Made by a program: the position numbers and the translations under genes
Shown here: piece by piece, positions 51,462 to 61,677 of the stretch
Position numbering within the stretch: the first letter of the stretch is position 1
Layout: every line of letters starts with the position of its first letter
DNA from: JARIHD01 sp035758825
GTDB lineage: Bacteria; Patescibacteriota; Saccharimonadia; Saccharimonadales; UBA4665
Assembly (NCBI GenBank): GCA_035758825.1
Contig: DASTWA010000002.1
Location: 1 to 64,000 of the forward strand
DNA length: 64,000 nt
Reading direction: 5' to 3'
Notes under the pieces: generated by a model
Told to the model about the DNA's origin: nothing
The model's input: only the letters and a program-made list of their open reading frames with translations
Database searches by the model: none

Positions 51462-52886
51462 ATGCCTAGACAATTAGTAATAACAAATCGTGGTCTTGCT
51501 ATCGACAGAAGCGCCCCTGACGCGAGAAGAACACCGTTGCACAGGCTAGCAATCGACGGTGATTTTTGGCCGTCAGATCTTGTGGCCTTTTGGGATTTCT
51601 CCGAAACATCTGCACCGTTTTATGCCAAAAAATACACTGGTACTACTGCTTACCCATTGGAAAACTTCGGCACCACTAATGTAACGAAAATTCCGTATGG
51701 TCCATTTGGAAGCTCAATTATTTTTAACGGCACAAGCCGGTACCTAAAGCTCTCGTCAGCAGACATCGGGGATTTAAATGTAGCCCAATTTGGAGATCAA
51801 GTAACTGTAGTGGCATGGTATGAGCCTTTTGCGTATCTCGCGGCAGGCCTGATAGCTGGGGTCTGGGAAGAAACAAGCGGTGCCGGAAAGCGGCAATATG
51901 CACTTTTTCACGACCTGCCACTATATGGAGGTAACGACAGAGTCTGCGGGCACGTGTCTTACGACGGGGGCGTTACCCCCGGATACCCATATAACAAGGA
52001 TTACTCCGCATCTGCAAGGCCCCTACAGACAGGCACTATGAAATTCATAGGGATGGTGTACGACGGGACGTCCGCAAGGTCATACACAGATGGGATTACT
52101 GATGTTAAGGCCAGTAACAATACCAACCCCTATCCGTATAATCTAGGACTCAACAGAGTAACTTCACCAGCAGATTTTACAATAGGTGCGGTAAAAGCAG
52201 GCAGCTCATTCGGTAACTTTATTAATGGTGCCCTTGGTGGCGTAGCGGTATTTAGACGTGCGCTCACCGAATCAGAGATGATGGATATCCATATAGCAAC
52301 AAAAGGTCCAGACAATCCCATAATTAAGTTTGATTTCTTTAACCATGCAAGTACGACCGATGTAGCTGCTACTATTGGCTGGAAATCAGCCCTCGGAGCA
52401 ACGGCCAGCGATACTAGCAGCACGACAGCAACCAACTTTGGTGTAGCTAATATATCTGGGAATCATTTCTTATATAAAACCAACACCAGCCCTACGAGCC
52501 AATGCATAGGCTATTTTTCCTCGATATCTGGACTTACTGCCAATCAAATATCGGAAATAAAGTTTCGTCTCAATAATTCTAAACAAGCGGATAAGGTTAG
52601 ACTGCTCGTACAGATAGGCGATGCTTGGTATGCGACCCACGATACATTTTCGGTCACCGGTGATGGACGTAGCGCCGCAGACTGGTCTAACGCCGAGTTA
52701 AAATCCTTTCCGTTTACGCTTGAAGGCTCAAAATGGAGGGACGTCAATTTCTCATTAGGGACATCTCTGGGCATTGATTCATCAATAAGAGCAAACAACA
52801 TACCTGATGGCGAACTCAAGAGCATAGGGTTTCATATGGAATCGGTTACGGAAACGGTGAGAATTGACAATCTGTCTATCTATTAA
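51462..52886 (+). CDS. LamG/concanavalin-like domain surface protein
   Basis: This 474-residue protein has a LamG-type jelly roll at about residues 60-280 (KFIGMVYDGTSARSYTDGI, GALGGVAVFRRALTESEMMD), followed by a second beta-sandwich (about 290-474) resembling a carbohydrate-binding module. There is no signal peptide. It starts 3 nt after the previous gene and completes the second fibre-like set. Base composition is more A/T-rich than the first set, hinting at separate acquisition. Probably glycan recognition. Confidence 0.7.
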   Translation: MPRQLVITNRGLAIDRSAPDARRTPLHRLAIDGDFWPSDLVAFWDFSETSAPFYAKKYTGTTAYPLENFGTTNVTKIPYGPFGSSIIFNGTSRYLKLSSADIGDLNVAQFGDQVTVVAWYEPFAYLAAGLIAGVWEETSGAGKRQYALFHDLPLYGGNDRVCGHVSYDGGVTPGYPYNKDYSASARPLQTGTMKFIGMVYDGTSARSYTDGITDVKASNNTNPYPYNLGLNRVTSPADFTIGAVKAGSSFGNFINGALGGVAVFRRALTESEMMDIHIATKGPDNPIIKFDFFNHASTTDVAATIGWKSALGATASDTSSTTATNFGVANISGNHFLYKTNTSPTSQCIGYFSSISGLTANQISEIKFRLNNSKQADKVRLLVQIGDAWYATHDTFSVTGDGRSAADWSNAELKSFPFTLEGSKWRDVNFSLGTSLGIDSSIRANNIPDGELKSIGFHMESVTETVRIDNLSIY

Positions 52887-52906
52887 CTTCTGATCCAGGG
52901 GCTTGA

Positions 52907-54445
52907 TCACAGCCGGCTACGATGCCGCACCGCATTACGTATACCAGTATTCACAAGGTCGCGAAGATATTTGAATTCCGCCGTTCTGCCAAAAATGACA
53001 TATAGGAGAAAGTTAGAGAGTACAAATGCGATCATTGTATTAACCAGTAGGCGCAGAACTCCACCTTCTGGACCGACAGAAGCAGTAAGCGCCCAGCTGG
53101 CCGAGGCCATCGCAGCAAACACAAAAAAGTCACGAATAAATTGCGCGTAGTATTCATGGTAACTCTTATGCAGAATTCCCACGAACACAAAACGGGGGTA
53201 ACTATAGATGAATAAGACTAGGGTGCTACATATAGTGCCGAGCAGGACGCCCACTAGCCCCATAAAGTGCAGCAAAATGATCGACAGGAGCAAGTTTATT
53301 ATTGACTCAATGATTGGTACGAAGCGATCTTCATAAAAAATGCCGCCCGCACTTTTAAAACTATTAAGGATCGATCTCGATAATTGCAAGTAGAGATTAA
53401 CGGACAACGCGACGACCACCCCCATATCCAGTACATACTCATCGCCAATCCAAACCGAAACGAAAGGGCTTATAGTAACCAAAAAGCCTGTTACGGCAAC
53501 ACACGTAGCCCAATAGTTAAACAAATGGAGCTTATTGTAGACGTCAATTGTTTTACTTCTGGATCCTTCTATCAAAAGATCTCCTATTGTTGCGGTGATT
53601 GCGGTAAATGCACGCGACATTATCCCCGAAATCGCTGTGAAAACCATATAGTAGTTGGCATACAAGCCGACCATCTTGATACCCAAAAAGGTTGATATCA
53701 AGATACTATCTGTACCAAATACGGCGAACGATCCCACATTATGATATGCCAACCCTTTGATTTTGCTCACAATTTCTTTCTTAGTTTTTCTATCTACTGC
53801 TCCATACACCTTTCGGTGCAACAAGGGATAGTCGCGTCTTACCCTATACGAAATGTATATATTTTCAAGGAGCTGCATACTTATCAATAATGCAAGATAT
53901 AGGTAGTAGTTGTGCGCCGCGAGCAGCGACCAAATTTGGACGCCATTGCCTATTACAAGAAATAGGGTATGGACAATATTTAATACATAGCTCTTTTGAT
54001 CCGCTAAAAGCACTATTCGTTTGTAGGCTATCAGATATGTTGACATCATGTTAACGATAAACATTAGAAATATCAGATAGACATTACCATCAATTGAGTG
54101 TTCACCTACTATCGAATGAATAAATGGCAATATCGCAATGCCCACCACAAATATAGCCAATGCAGAAAACCTATACCATCTTCTGCACAGTGCCAACAGC
54201 GAGCCTACTCGAACATAATCGTTCTTGGCAATAGGTCGATATAAATGATAAGTGATAGCCGCACCCACACCAAGTTCAGCAATACTGAGCATTGAAACAA
54301 TATTCATGAAAAGGCTGTGTATACCGAGGTATTCTATGCCGAGCGAAACAATTATTGTTCTCTGTAGGACAAAACCCACCGCCATGGAACAAATGCTCAT
54401 TGCCATAGACGAAATCAGACCGTACGCAGAGTTTCTTGTGCGCAT
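52907..54445 (-). CDS. polysaccharide flippase (Wzx/PST type)
   Basis: This 512-residue protein has 12-14 membrane helices and the N-terminal polysaccharide-synthesis family pattern (YLGIHSLFMNIVSMLSIAELG). It probably flips lipid-linked glycan units across the membrane. It is the last gene of the minus-strand glycan cluster and directly adjoins the GT-D gene. Confidence 0.85.
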   Translation of the reverse strand: MRTRNSAYGLISSMAMSICSMAVGFVLQRTIIVSLGIEYLGIHSLFMNIVSMLSIAELGVGAAITYHLYRPIAKNDYVRVGSLLALCRRWYRFSALAIFVVGIAILPFIHSIVGEHSIDGNVYLIFLMFIVNMMSTYLIAYKRIVLLADQKSYVLNIVHTLFLVIGNGVQIWSLLAAHNYYLYLALLISMQLLENIYISYRVRRDYPLLHRKVYGAVDRKTKKEIVSKIKGLAYHNVGSFAVFGTDSILISTFLGIKMVGLYANYYMVFTAISGIMSRAFTAITATIGDLLIEGSRSKTIDVYNKLHLFNYWATCVAVTGFLVTISPFVSVWIGDEYVLDMGVVVALSVNLYLQLSRSILNSFKSAGGIFYEDRFVPIIESIINLLLSIILLHFMGLVGVLLGTICSTLVLFIYSYPRFVFVGILHKSYHEYYAQFIRDFFVFAAMASASWALTASVGPEGGVLRLLVNTMIAFVLSNFLLYVIFGRTAEFKYLRDLVNTGIRNAVRHRSRL

Positions 54446-55366
54446 TTAGCAGCCTATCCGGGCGATTATCTGGTCAAGATAATCCTTATCATAATTTCGT
54501 ACATTCAGCATATGATTATCTGATTCGTTGACAAATTTACCTGGGATCGAAATTTTTGACTGCGCACCACGCAAATACCACTCATACTCGATATCAATGT
54601 GCCCTATATCAATAGCCTGGTATCCTGTTTTGTGCAGGTCCAGTGCCAATACTGTAGCCGTTGGGCCTAAGGCGATTAGAATTAGTCGGTCTTTAGACAG
54701 CCTCGAAGCGGCCGCCAAAATCTCTTCGTAGCGCCCAAACGCATTGGATGAGGGGCAAAGTATCCTCGATACCGAGCGAGCGTTACCAAGAAGATCGTTA
54801 CCAACTCCCAGGCGTGTGTGCTCTCCTTCGACGATTAGAACATCTCTATTCTCCCAAATGGTCTTTAGCGCCGTAAAACGTTCAGCTGCGCCAGATTTAT
54901 CTTTGTGCCCTATGTAACACCGCGTTATTTGCGCATCTCCATAGATGCCATCCGGCTTCATATAAGGCAAGATAGCGGTTCCATGCCAAAAAAAGAATTT
55001 CAACCAAAATAGCTTCGTCTGCTTGTTCATACCTTTATGACTTTTAAATATCTCAGGCAGACAAACCAGGAAACCCTCTAGCTGGCCTTCCGATAGAACC
55101 TCTGCTAAGCGTGCAGACAGCTGCTTATCACCCTCCTGGAAAGAATCCTGTGGGATGTTGAGCATCCATTTAATCTCACCGTCTCCAAAGCGGGCGACAG
55201 ACACTTTTCCATTAACTATTGCACTTATCGTTTCCTTGAAGCTCAAAAGGTGTATCTGTTTATATTTCCGTACAGAAAATTGATAATATAGACGAAAAAT
55301 CAGCACCTTTACTGGAGATAAAATCTTAGCCGCTACTTCAATCCACCCTTTATTGCTACTGGTCAT
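54446..55366 (-). CDS. GT-D fold glycosyltransferase (DUF1792/DGT1-like)
   Basis: This 306-residue protein has the GT-D signature SVARFGDGEIKWM near residue 55 and a C-terminal DIGHIDIEYEWYLRG. This matches the DUF1792 glycosyltransferases first described in streptococcal serine-rich-repeat adhesin glycosylation. It probably transfers hexose within the surface glycan. It overlaps the upstream gene by 11 nt. Confidence 0.8.
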   Translation of the reverse strand: MTSSNKGWIEVAAKILSPVKVLIFRLYYQFSVRKYKQIHLLSFKETISAIVNGKVSVARFGDGEIKWMLNIPQDSFQEGDKQLSARLAEVLSEGQLEGFLVCLPEIFKSHKGMNKQTKLFWLKFFFWHGTAILPYMKPDGIYGDAQITRCYIGHKDKSGAAERFTALKTIWENRDVLIVEGEHTRLGVGNDLLGNARSVSRILCPSSNAFGRYEEILAAASRLSKDRLILIALGPTATVLALDLHKTGYQAIDIGHIDIEYEWYLRGAQSKISIPGKFVNESDNHMLNVRNYDKDYLDQIIARIGC

Positions 55367-57545
55367 GATTCTGCCTTACTGGTTTTAGGTGCAGTTGAAG
55401 ATATTCAACTGAGCGTTTCTGCTCAAATTCGACAATGCTGTTTACTCTATCCCAATCAATAGACGCACGAATTAGTTGCGTGGTAACTTCTTTGGGACTG
55501 GTTACCAGCCTATCTTCTAGCTGAAAAAGCCCTAGCAACGATTCAAACCGCGCCATCCCGCGCCTCTTATTGCCAATAGCAACAAAGGGTTTATTGAATA
55601 GTATCGAATACACAACACCATGGAACGAGTCAGTGACTACAAAACCGGCACGATCAAAACTATCTAGCCACTGCGACACTGACGGCAATATGTACTTCTC
55701 TGGGCATTGGTAGAACTCAGCCTGCGTGCGAGGATACTTAGTTACTATCCCAAACGACCCCTTTCCAAGCTGGGTGGTAATGTGGTTGATAATTTTTTTC
55801 TTATCGCTTGCGAGATCAAGGAGGTAATAATATACACCCCCATCTATGGCGTTTTCACTACGGGACGAACGCGTCTCACTTTCGACAAGCTTACGATAGT
55901 GACTAGCTTGGAGCAAAAGGGTAGGGTCGAGTACTCTGGCAGCCTCAACGCCCCACATATTCTTACATATAGCGACGCCCGATTCTTCGCGCACCGAAAT
56001 GGCGTCAAAACAACTTGCTAATTGTTTGCTCTTTTTGCGTAGTCGTGCACCGTAGCCATCTATGTTGTCCAAGCCAAATGATGCAGCGTAAGACAGCCGT
56101 TTCGTTGTCGAATTTCTGACAAAACTCAACAGGTGTATCGGTATATCCGAATAATCTTTCCTCCAAACCTGATCACTGCCCACTATAACCGCATAGTAAG
56201 AGTCTGCAATAGAGCTATCTATCTTAGCGCCCTTCTGTATGTCGGTCGTTTTAATGTATGCCTTGATGAAATCTTGAGTCCTCGAGGTTATGATTGCATG
56301 TTCGGCATCTCCTATGACAAATGCCAGGTGCTTACGCCTACCCAGGCATGCCTTTGCAAATCTAAGTAGCCGTAGCTCCAGTGATGCATGCTTTTTATGA
56401 TTGTTGGTAGTGACATCAAAACCCAGCTCGCCTATAACGCGCTGGAGTGCATACGCCTGTAGCATGCCGCCATAATTCAACCCTAGCGGCTGAGTAAGTA
56501 TCAGTATTCTGCGATTACCGTTCCGGCTCTTCTCGTGAATCTTTTTGTACACCAGCCTTCTTTGCATACCGACTAACTGCCTTAGCGTCCGACTGGCAGA
56601 ATAATATTCATTAGTACCTAATGCCAGCATTACGGCTCTGAGCTTATGAAACACGGGCACATGCCTACTAAACAAAATTCCCAGTACATTTTTACGAACC
56701 CACACCGAAAGCCGACCCAAGGCACCACGATTGCTTGCGTAGCTTTCACAAATAATTCCCGCGAGAAGGAAGATATAACGCAATTCAAATCGATAGGTCA
56801 AAGATTTCATGTCAGGCCAACGGGACAACACCCTTTTTGAAATATTTTGGGCTACATCCACTGCGTCAAATAGGGCAGGGGTATATCCCTGCTTAGTAGC
56901 CGCAGATTCTCTTTGTACGTAGTTATAAAGTAGGTCCTTAATAAATACAGTGCGCCTAGCAGCAGTGTACAGCTCAAAGTTAATCGCAACGTCTTCGCTG
57001 TAACGTTTATCTTCCGGGAAACGGATCCGATTTTCCGTAAATAAATTATGTCGATACAGCTTATTCCATATGACTACTTCAGCTAATTCGGTTGACAACA
57101 ACAATCGTTTTACTGCTCCCTCGTTTTCATATGTACCCTCTTTGCACAAGAGATGTTCACGATTGCCCTGCTGATAAATCTTACTGAAGCCGCATGACAC
57201 TATATCTGCATCCTGCGACCTGGCTACAGCTATAAGCTTTTCGACAAAATTTGGCTCCAAATAATCATCGCTGTCTACGAAGCAGATATACTGGCCGTTG
57301 GCATGGGTGATGCCTGTATTTCTGGCCGATGATACACCCAGATTCTCGGTGTGGATGACGCGTACGTTTTCGTGCAGGCGTACAATTTCATCGCAATAAT
57401 CCCCAGAACCATCATCCGATCCATCATCCACGAGGATCAGTTCATAGTCACCGAAGGTTTGGGAAAAAATAGACTCAAGACAAGCCTCAATATAGCCCAC
57501 AGTATTGTAGATGGGAACAATTATACTAACCGCAGGTTTTTTCAT
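55356..57545 (-). CDS. GT2 glycosyltransferase fused to a polysaccharide pyruvyl transferase
   Basis: This 729-residue protein has an N-terminal GT2 domain (VSIIVPIYNTVGYIEACLES, DDGSDDGSGDYC, FVDSDDYLEPN; about 1-330) and a C-terminal pyruvyl transferase domain (ILTQPLGLNYGGMLQAYALQ, VIVGSDQVWRKDYS, TDSFHGVVYSILFNKPFV; about 360-729). One chain could add a sugar and then a ketal pyruvate. The start at 57545 is preferred since GT2 homology begins three residues later. It overlaps the previous gene. Confidence 0.88.
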   Translation of the reverse strand: MKKPAVSIIVPIYNTVGYIEACLESIFSQTFGDYELILVDDGSDDGSGDYCDEIVRLHENVRVIHTENLGVSSARNTGITHANGQYICFVDSDDYLEPNFVEKLIAVARSQDADIVSCGFSKIYQQGNREHLLCKEGTYENEGAVKRLLLSTELAEVVIWNKLYRHNLFTENRIRFPEDKRYSEDVAINFELYTAARRTVFIKDLLYNYVQRESAATKQGYTPALFDAVDVAQNISKRVLSRWPDMKSLTYRFELRYIFLLAGIICESYASNRGALGRLSVWVRKNVLGILFSRHVPVFHKLRAVMLALGTNEYYSASRTLRQLVGMQRRLVYKKIHEKSRNGNRRILILTQPLGLNYGGMLQAYALQRVIGELGFDVTTNNHKKHASLELRLLRFAKACLGRRKHLAFVIGDAEHAIITSRTQDFIKAYIKTTDIQKGAKIDSSIADSYYAVIVGSDQVWRKDYSDIPIHLLSFVRNSTTKRLSYAASFGLDNIDGYGARLRKKSKQLASCFDAISVREESGVAICKNMWGVEAARVLDPTLLLQASHYRKLVESETRSSRSENAIDGGVYYYLLDLASDKKKIINHITTQLGKGSFGIVTKYPRTQAEFYQCPEKYILPSVSQWLDSFDRAGFVVTDSFHGVVYSILFNKPFVAIGNKRRGMARFESLLGLFQLEDRLVTSPKEVTTQLIRASIDWDRVNSIVEFEQKRSVEYLQLHLKPVRQNHDQ

Positions 57546-58329
57546 ATCTGTTTCTAATTTTAGTGGCGACCACTGCGGCAAGCCTGTACGCCTTGGGGGA
57601 TAAACGGTATATTAAATCTAGGCACTTGGACACCGTGCTTCTACGCGAGGCAACGCCCCAGCCTTGTCGTATCAAGTACTGTAAGAATAAAGATTTTTTG
57701 TCCGCGACACCATTAAACTGGTTTTTGCCATCTTCAATGCAATAAAACTTTGCAGCGCTGGCTCGCACGCTCCAATGCATAATGTGAGCTGCGTAGTAGC
57801 AGAGCCATAAATCCTCGACAAACCAATATTCCCTTGGACAGTTGAACAAATTCTCTTCGGTAAAAATTCGTGAGTCACAAATCATTCCCCCCGTCCCGCA
57901 ATAATCGGCACGGTCACCAGCGCGCGCAGCGACACGTCGGTGGTAGTTACACTTAGAAATAAATTTGAAGGCGTGGAAGGAAGCTATCGAGTGTGGTTTG
58001 TATTCAGATACAAGCGTTGCCAGCGCATTGTCCGCCATTTCAATATCATCATCAATAAAAATGACAGCGGGAAACCGGTCGCTTATTTCCTTGGCGTAAT
58101 AAAACCGACCGAAGCCACCCACATTCTTGGCGCTATTATGAATCTTGACACGGACGTTACCCCGATACTTGTCAACCGTCTTAGCAATGCTGCTCCTATG
58201 CTTAGGTTCATTATTCCAAACATACAGACATATTTGCCCGCATCCTGTTTGGTTATTTAGCAGTTCCAGCGTACGGCGTAAACGCTCAGGCCGCTTATAC
58301 GTGCACATTATTACGGCAATTTCAGTCAT
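57526..58329 (-). CDS. GT2 glycosyltransferase, GlfT2/rhamnosyl-like
   Basis: This 267-residue enzyme has IAVIMCTYKRPERLRRTLEL at the start, an IFIDDDIEM metal motif and a WFVEDLWLCYY acceptor region resembling galactofuranosyl-type GT2 enzymes. It is soluble with a basic C-terminus. The start at 58329 is used because the longer frame overlaps the upstream gene without a ribosome site. Substrate unknown. Confidence 0.83.
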   Translation of the reverse strand: MTEIAVIMCTYKRPERLRRTLELLNNQTGCGQICLYVWNNEPKHRSSIAKTVDKYRGNVRVKIHNSAKNVGGFGRFYYAKEISDRFPAVIFIDDDIEMADNALATLVSEYKPHSIASFHAFKFISKCNYHRRVAARAGDRADYCGTGGMICDSRIFTEENLFNCPREYWFVEDLWLCYYAAHIMHWSVRASAAKFYCIEDGKNQFNGVADKKSLFLQYLIRQGWGVASRRSTVSKCLDLIYRLSPKAYRLAAVVATKIRNRYEKTCG

Positions 58330-59474
58330 TTCTTCTCTCCTGCGATATCTATGTATATTCTGCATGTGTCATCAATGATCTTGCCCCATTGGTAGCGTGC
58401 TACATCCTCAAGGTTACTACGAGAGAAACTAGCATATTGTTTTGGATCGGATGCAATTCGATGGATTGCATCGCAGAAAGCCTTGGGCTCAATAGCACAA
58501 AGCATACCATTCCTGTCATTAATCACTACATTTCGTACCGCATCAATATTTGATGTTATTATCGGCAAGCCCTTGGCCATAGCCTCAAGGTACACACTGC
58601 CAAACGATTCATACAGGGTAGGCAACACAAACAGGTCGCTATCGGCATAAATCTTCTCCAGAGCATCGCCATGTAAAAAGCCATGGAATGTTACCTGATT
58701 AACCAGATCCGCCTGTCTGACCTGCTCAATAAGCTCCTGCTTGAGTGGGCCGTCGCCAACAATATCAAGATGGAAGCCATTGCCGAATCGGCTCTTGTAG
58801 AGCTTGAGGGCGTCAACCAGTAAGGATATATTCTTCTGCTTGCTCAACCGGCCGACGCACACAATTCGCAACATTTGGGTCTTGGACGCGATGCGCTTGG
58901 GGTCACCTAACGAAAAATCGGTAGCATTTGGAATGACCTTGATCTTCGCAGGGTCTACCCCGTATTTTTGCCGTACCATCGTCGCATAATCGTCAGTCAA
59001 GCAAATAACTCTGGAGGCGTTCCGTAATGAATAGCGCAAAAGGGTTCGTTTATAAAGGGGCAGCAGGAAGCCAAATCGGCCTTCAGCCGCCATTTCGACT
59101 CGTACATGGGCAATATAGGGAATCTTGAATAGCTTTGATGCCAAGCAGACAACTTCGGGAGTAAACCCATGGTACACGTGTACATGCATGAGCGCGTGCT
59201 TACGCATACTAAACAGCGAACGCAGCAAACCAGGGAGGATCGGGGTGCTGGCAAAAATGAACGAACGCAGATAGCGTACCGTGATGTCGCCGTCTCTTTG
59301 TGTTTGCGGCTTAAGACCGTTTTGTGAAGTCATAACCGAAACATCCCAGCCATTATCAACCAGTAGACGCGACAGCTTCTTGACACGGAGTTCGACTCCA
59401 CCTACGCTTGGAGGATAATACCCAGTTATCTGGATAATATGTGGTCGATTAGTACCTTGGGGCATATATCTCAC
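58326..59474 (-). CDS. GT4-family glycosyltransferase
   Basis: This 382-residue GT-B enzyme has the N-terminal TGYYPPSVGGVELRVKKLS, RIVCVGRLSKQKNISLLV at the domain boundary, and a donor site FVLPTLYESFGSVYLEAMAKGLP with the E-x7-E pair. It is part of the glycan operon, overlapping genes on both sides. Confidence 0.88.
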   Translation of the reverse strand: MRYMPQGTNRPHIIQITGYYPPSVGGVELRVKKLSRLLVDNGWDVSVMTSQNGLKPQTQRDGDITVRYLRSFIFASTPILPGLLRSLFSMRKHALMHVHVYHGFTPEVVCLASKLFKIPYIAHVRVEMAAEGRFGFLLPLYKRTLLRYSLRNASRVICLTDDYATMVRQKYGVDPAKIKVIPNATDFSLGDPKRIASKTQMLRIVCVGRLSKQKNISLLVDALKLYKSRFGNGFHLDIVGDGPLKQELIEQVRQADLVNQVTFHGFLHGDALEKIYADSDLFVLPTLYESFGSVYLEAMAKGLPIITSNIDAVRNVVINDRNGMLCAIEPKAFCDAIHRIASDPKQYASFSRSNLEDVARYQWGKIIDDTCRIYIDIAGEKK

Positions 59475-61677
59475 TCCCGGAATTACTGTATATCTGGCTT
59501 CGCCCGCCCGCTAAGCTCGGAGCATCGTACAACGTCAAACCGCTCTTCATGAAAGCACGGTAATGACCGCTAGCAACATTCATATTGTCTCTGTATAGAT
59601 AACCGTCATTACTCTCTCGTAGAACACTATCGCTCAGAAAACCAACCGTAAGGTCAAGTTTGACAGGCCTGATTGCTGCGTCGGTATCCATAAACGTCTG
59701 CTTATCATGCGCATGATCAGCAACCCATTGCGATGCTATCTTATCGCTACTGTGCTGATAGAAAAAATCATAATAAGGACCGCTATTATTGAGGGCCTGC
59801 TGCGGCTGGAATTTACCAGTTAATTGTGGGAGGAATCCTGATAAATGCAGAAAGATGACCATAAAGCAGCTAGCAGCGAGCAACGCAGCATACCTCTTGA
59901 AACGAGCGAACAGATACGCAAGGCCTACCACCATAGCAGGCGCCGTAACGATGAGTGATTGTTGAAATAAACGAATTACATCATAGTCAACCGACAAGCG
60001 TGGCAATAAAGTAACCGTAGCCAACGCACCGATACCTGCAACCGAAAATACAAATAGATAAAAATATGTATCCTTACGTTTTCTGCGATACTGGATATAT
60101 ACGATGACGGCACCGCCCATCAGAAAAAGCTGGTAAGCCTGTGCCGAGAGAACGTGCATCGTGTCATGTATACGTCCTACGTCAATCACCCTCGACACTG
60201 CATCGCCGAGGGGTGTCATTTCTAGTCTAGGGTTATCTACTAGGTTAAAGCCTCGGGCGCTGTCATCTTCTGTCTGCTGGGCAAACTCCTGAGACTTTGT
60301 GAGTGGCTCTGGGGCGAAAGGGCTGTACCGTAGAAATTCACCGTGTTCGTCCGAGCCGTGCAGTATACCATTCACGGTCTTGGTGAGGGTTTGCTTTAAC
60401 CCACCTGTGGTCTGCGTAATCTGCGTATTCCACCAAAAGGTTCCCAGTAACGCAATCGCAATGAAGGGCAATGTGAACAAGTACGGTGAGCGGGGTTTAT
60501 TAGCACCCTTAAGCGTAACAAGCTTGTATGCAATCCAGGCAAACAGTAGGATCATAATCGTCACGTAGCTCGTTGAATAGTGAGATAAAATTATACCTGC
60601 GACTGCCAGTATCGCTATGGTCTTTTTGACCCGTTGTGTTGCGCCGAGCATCAAAGTCGATATAAGCACCGCAAAGAACAGCCCCGCGATCTCTTGTCGG
60701 TTCAAGAAAGGCATGTCGTTTAAAAAAGCCGGGAACGCAACTGTTGCAAACGCGGCGACCAACGCCAACCTGTGGCCGATAATTCTCTTAGCAAATAAGT
60801 ATGATTGTACTACCACCAAAGCGAAAATCGCCTGGAATAGCAGCTTGAAAACATAGGGGTCGGCAATGTTGCTAATCTTAGATAGAAGGGTAGGGAGCAG
60901 CGTGATACTCAGACAGGCATTGTATGGGTTACCTGATGATGAGGTAATATTCCAAAAGGCATTACTGTTAGTACCCATAAATGCTGAAAGCTCACGATGA
61001 ATATCATGTCCGCTCAACAGCCAGCTACGCAACGAATTAGAAAACAGCAACGCAAGGCTAATACAGAAAATCACGTATGTATAAATCGACTTCATTTTGT
61101 CGTTCCTTGGCAAAAGAAGGCCGCCTATTATGATCGGTATAGCCGCGAACAGTATCATCGTCAGTACGCTTGAACCGCCGTTGTTAAGCCGGATAGCGCC
61201 TGCTGCACTCAATAGCGGCAAGAACGACACTGCCACGCCCAAGATAAGCATCTTGCTATTAGGTAGGCGTACCCGGTCGGGAATTGCTACACGCTCCTTG
61301 CGGTTGAGCAAGGTAAGGCCCAAAACCAATGCATTCAAAGCTGGGAGTACGACGCCAACCGATAGCGGGCGGTCGACACCAAGCGCATGCAGGCCGTTCA
61401 CCGCCAGACCAGTAGCCATGAGGAGTAGAATACTTAGCGCCAATGAAAATACGGCGACCTCCCACCGTGAACTGAAACGGATAGGAACTCTGCGCAAAAC
61501 AAGATAGCCAGGCGCAAACAGGAAAAATGCAACAGTAAATAGTGACAGCGGGGCACTGCCTGTAAGCAAAGCCATGTCTGCGATAGCGAGCAACATAGCA
61601 ATTAATCCAGACAGTCCTATGCTTCGCGAACGACCCTCTGCAAAGGTACGCAATCGATTCCTAAGCCGTTCAATCAC
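59449..61677 (-). CDS. multi-spanning GT-C-like membrane protein
   Basis: This 742-residue protein has about 14-16 membrane helices in the first 560 residues and an exposed C-terminal domain. A loop after the first helices of the second half carries SGHDIHRELSAF, an acidic motif of the kind GT-C glycosyltransferases use for lipid-linked donors, and the protein resembles DUF2206-type envelope proteins. It probably transfers sugars from polyprenyl donors outside the membrane. The family call is moderate. Confidence 0.65.
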   Translation of the reverse strand: MIERLRNRLRTFAEGRSRSIGLSGLIAMLLAIADMALLTGSAPLSLFTVAFFLFAPGYLVLRRVPIRFSSRWEVAVFSLALSILLLMATGLAVNGLHALGVDRPLSVGVVLPALNALVLGLTLLNRKERVAIPDRVRLPNSKMLILGVAVSFLPLLSAAGAIRLNNGGSSVLTMILFAAIPIIIGGLLLPRNDKMKSIYTYVIFCISLALLFSNSLRSWLLSGHDIHRELSAFMGTNSNAFWNITSSSGNPYNACLSITLLPTLLSKISNIADPYVFKLLFQAIFALVVVQSYLFAKRIIGHRLALVAAFATVAFPAFLNDMPFLNRQEIAGLFFAVLISTLMLGATQRVKKTIAILAVAGIILSHYSTSYVTIMILLFAWIAYKLVTLKGANKPRSPYLFTLPFIAIALLGTFWWNTQITQTTGGLKQTLTKTVNGILHGSDEHGEFLRYSPFAPEPLTKSQEFAQQTEDDSARGFNLVDNPRLEMTPLGDAVSRVIDVGRIHDTMHVLSAQAYQLFLMGGAVIVYIQYRRKRKDTYFYLFVFSVAGIGALATVTLLPRLSVDYDVIRLFQQSLIVTAPAMVVGLAYLFARFKRYAALLAASCFMVIFLHLSGFLPQLTGKFQPQQALNNSGPYYDFFYQHSSDKIASQWVADHAHDKQTFMDTDAAIRPVKLDLTVGFLSDSVLRESNDGYLYRDNMNVASGHYRAFMKSGLTLYDAPSLAGGRSQIYSNSGSEIYAPRY

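Noticed and set aside
42653..52886. The fibre-like region considered as a prophage
   Set aside because: No terminase, portal, capsid, tape-measure, integrase or lysis gene is visible, so only fibre-type modules are claimed.
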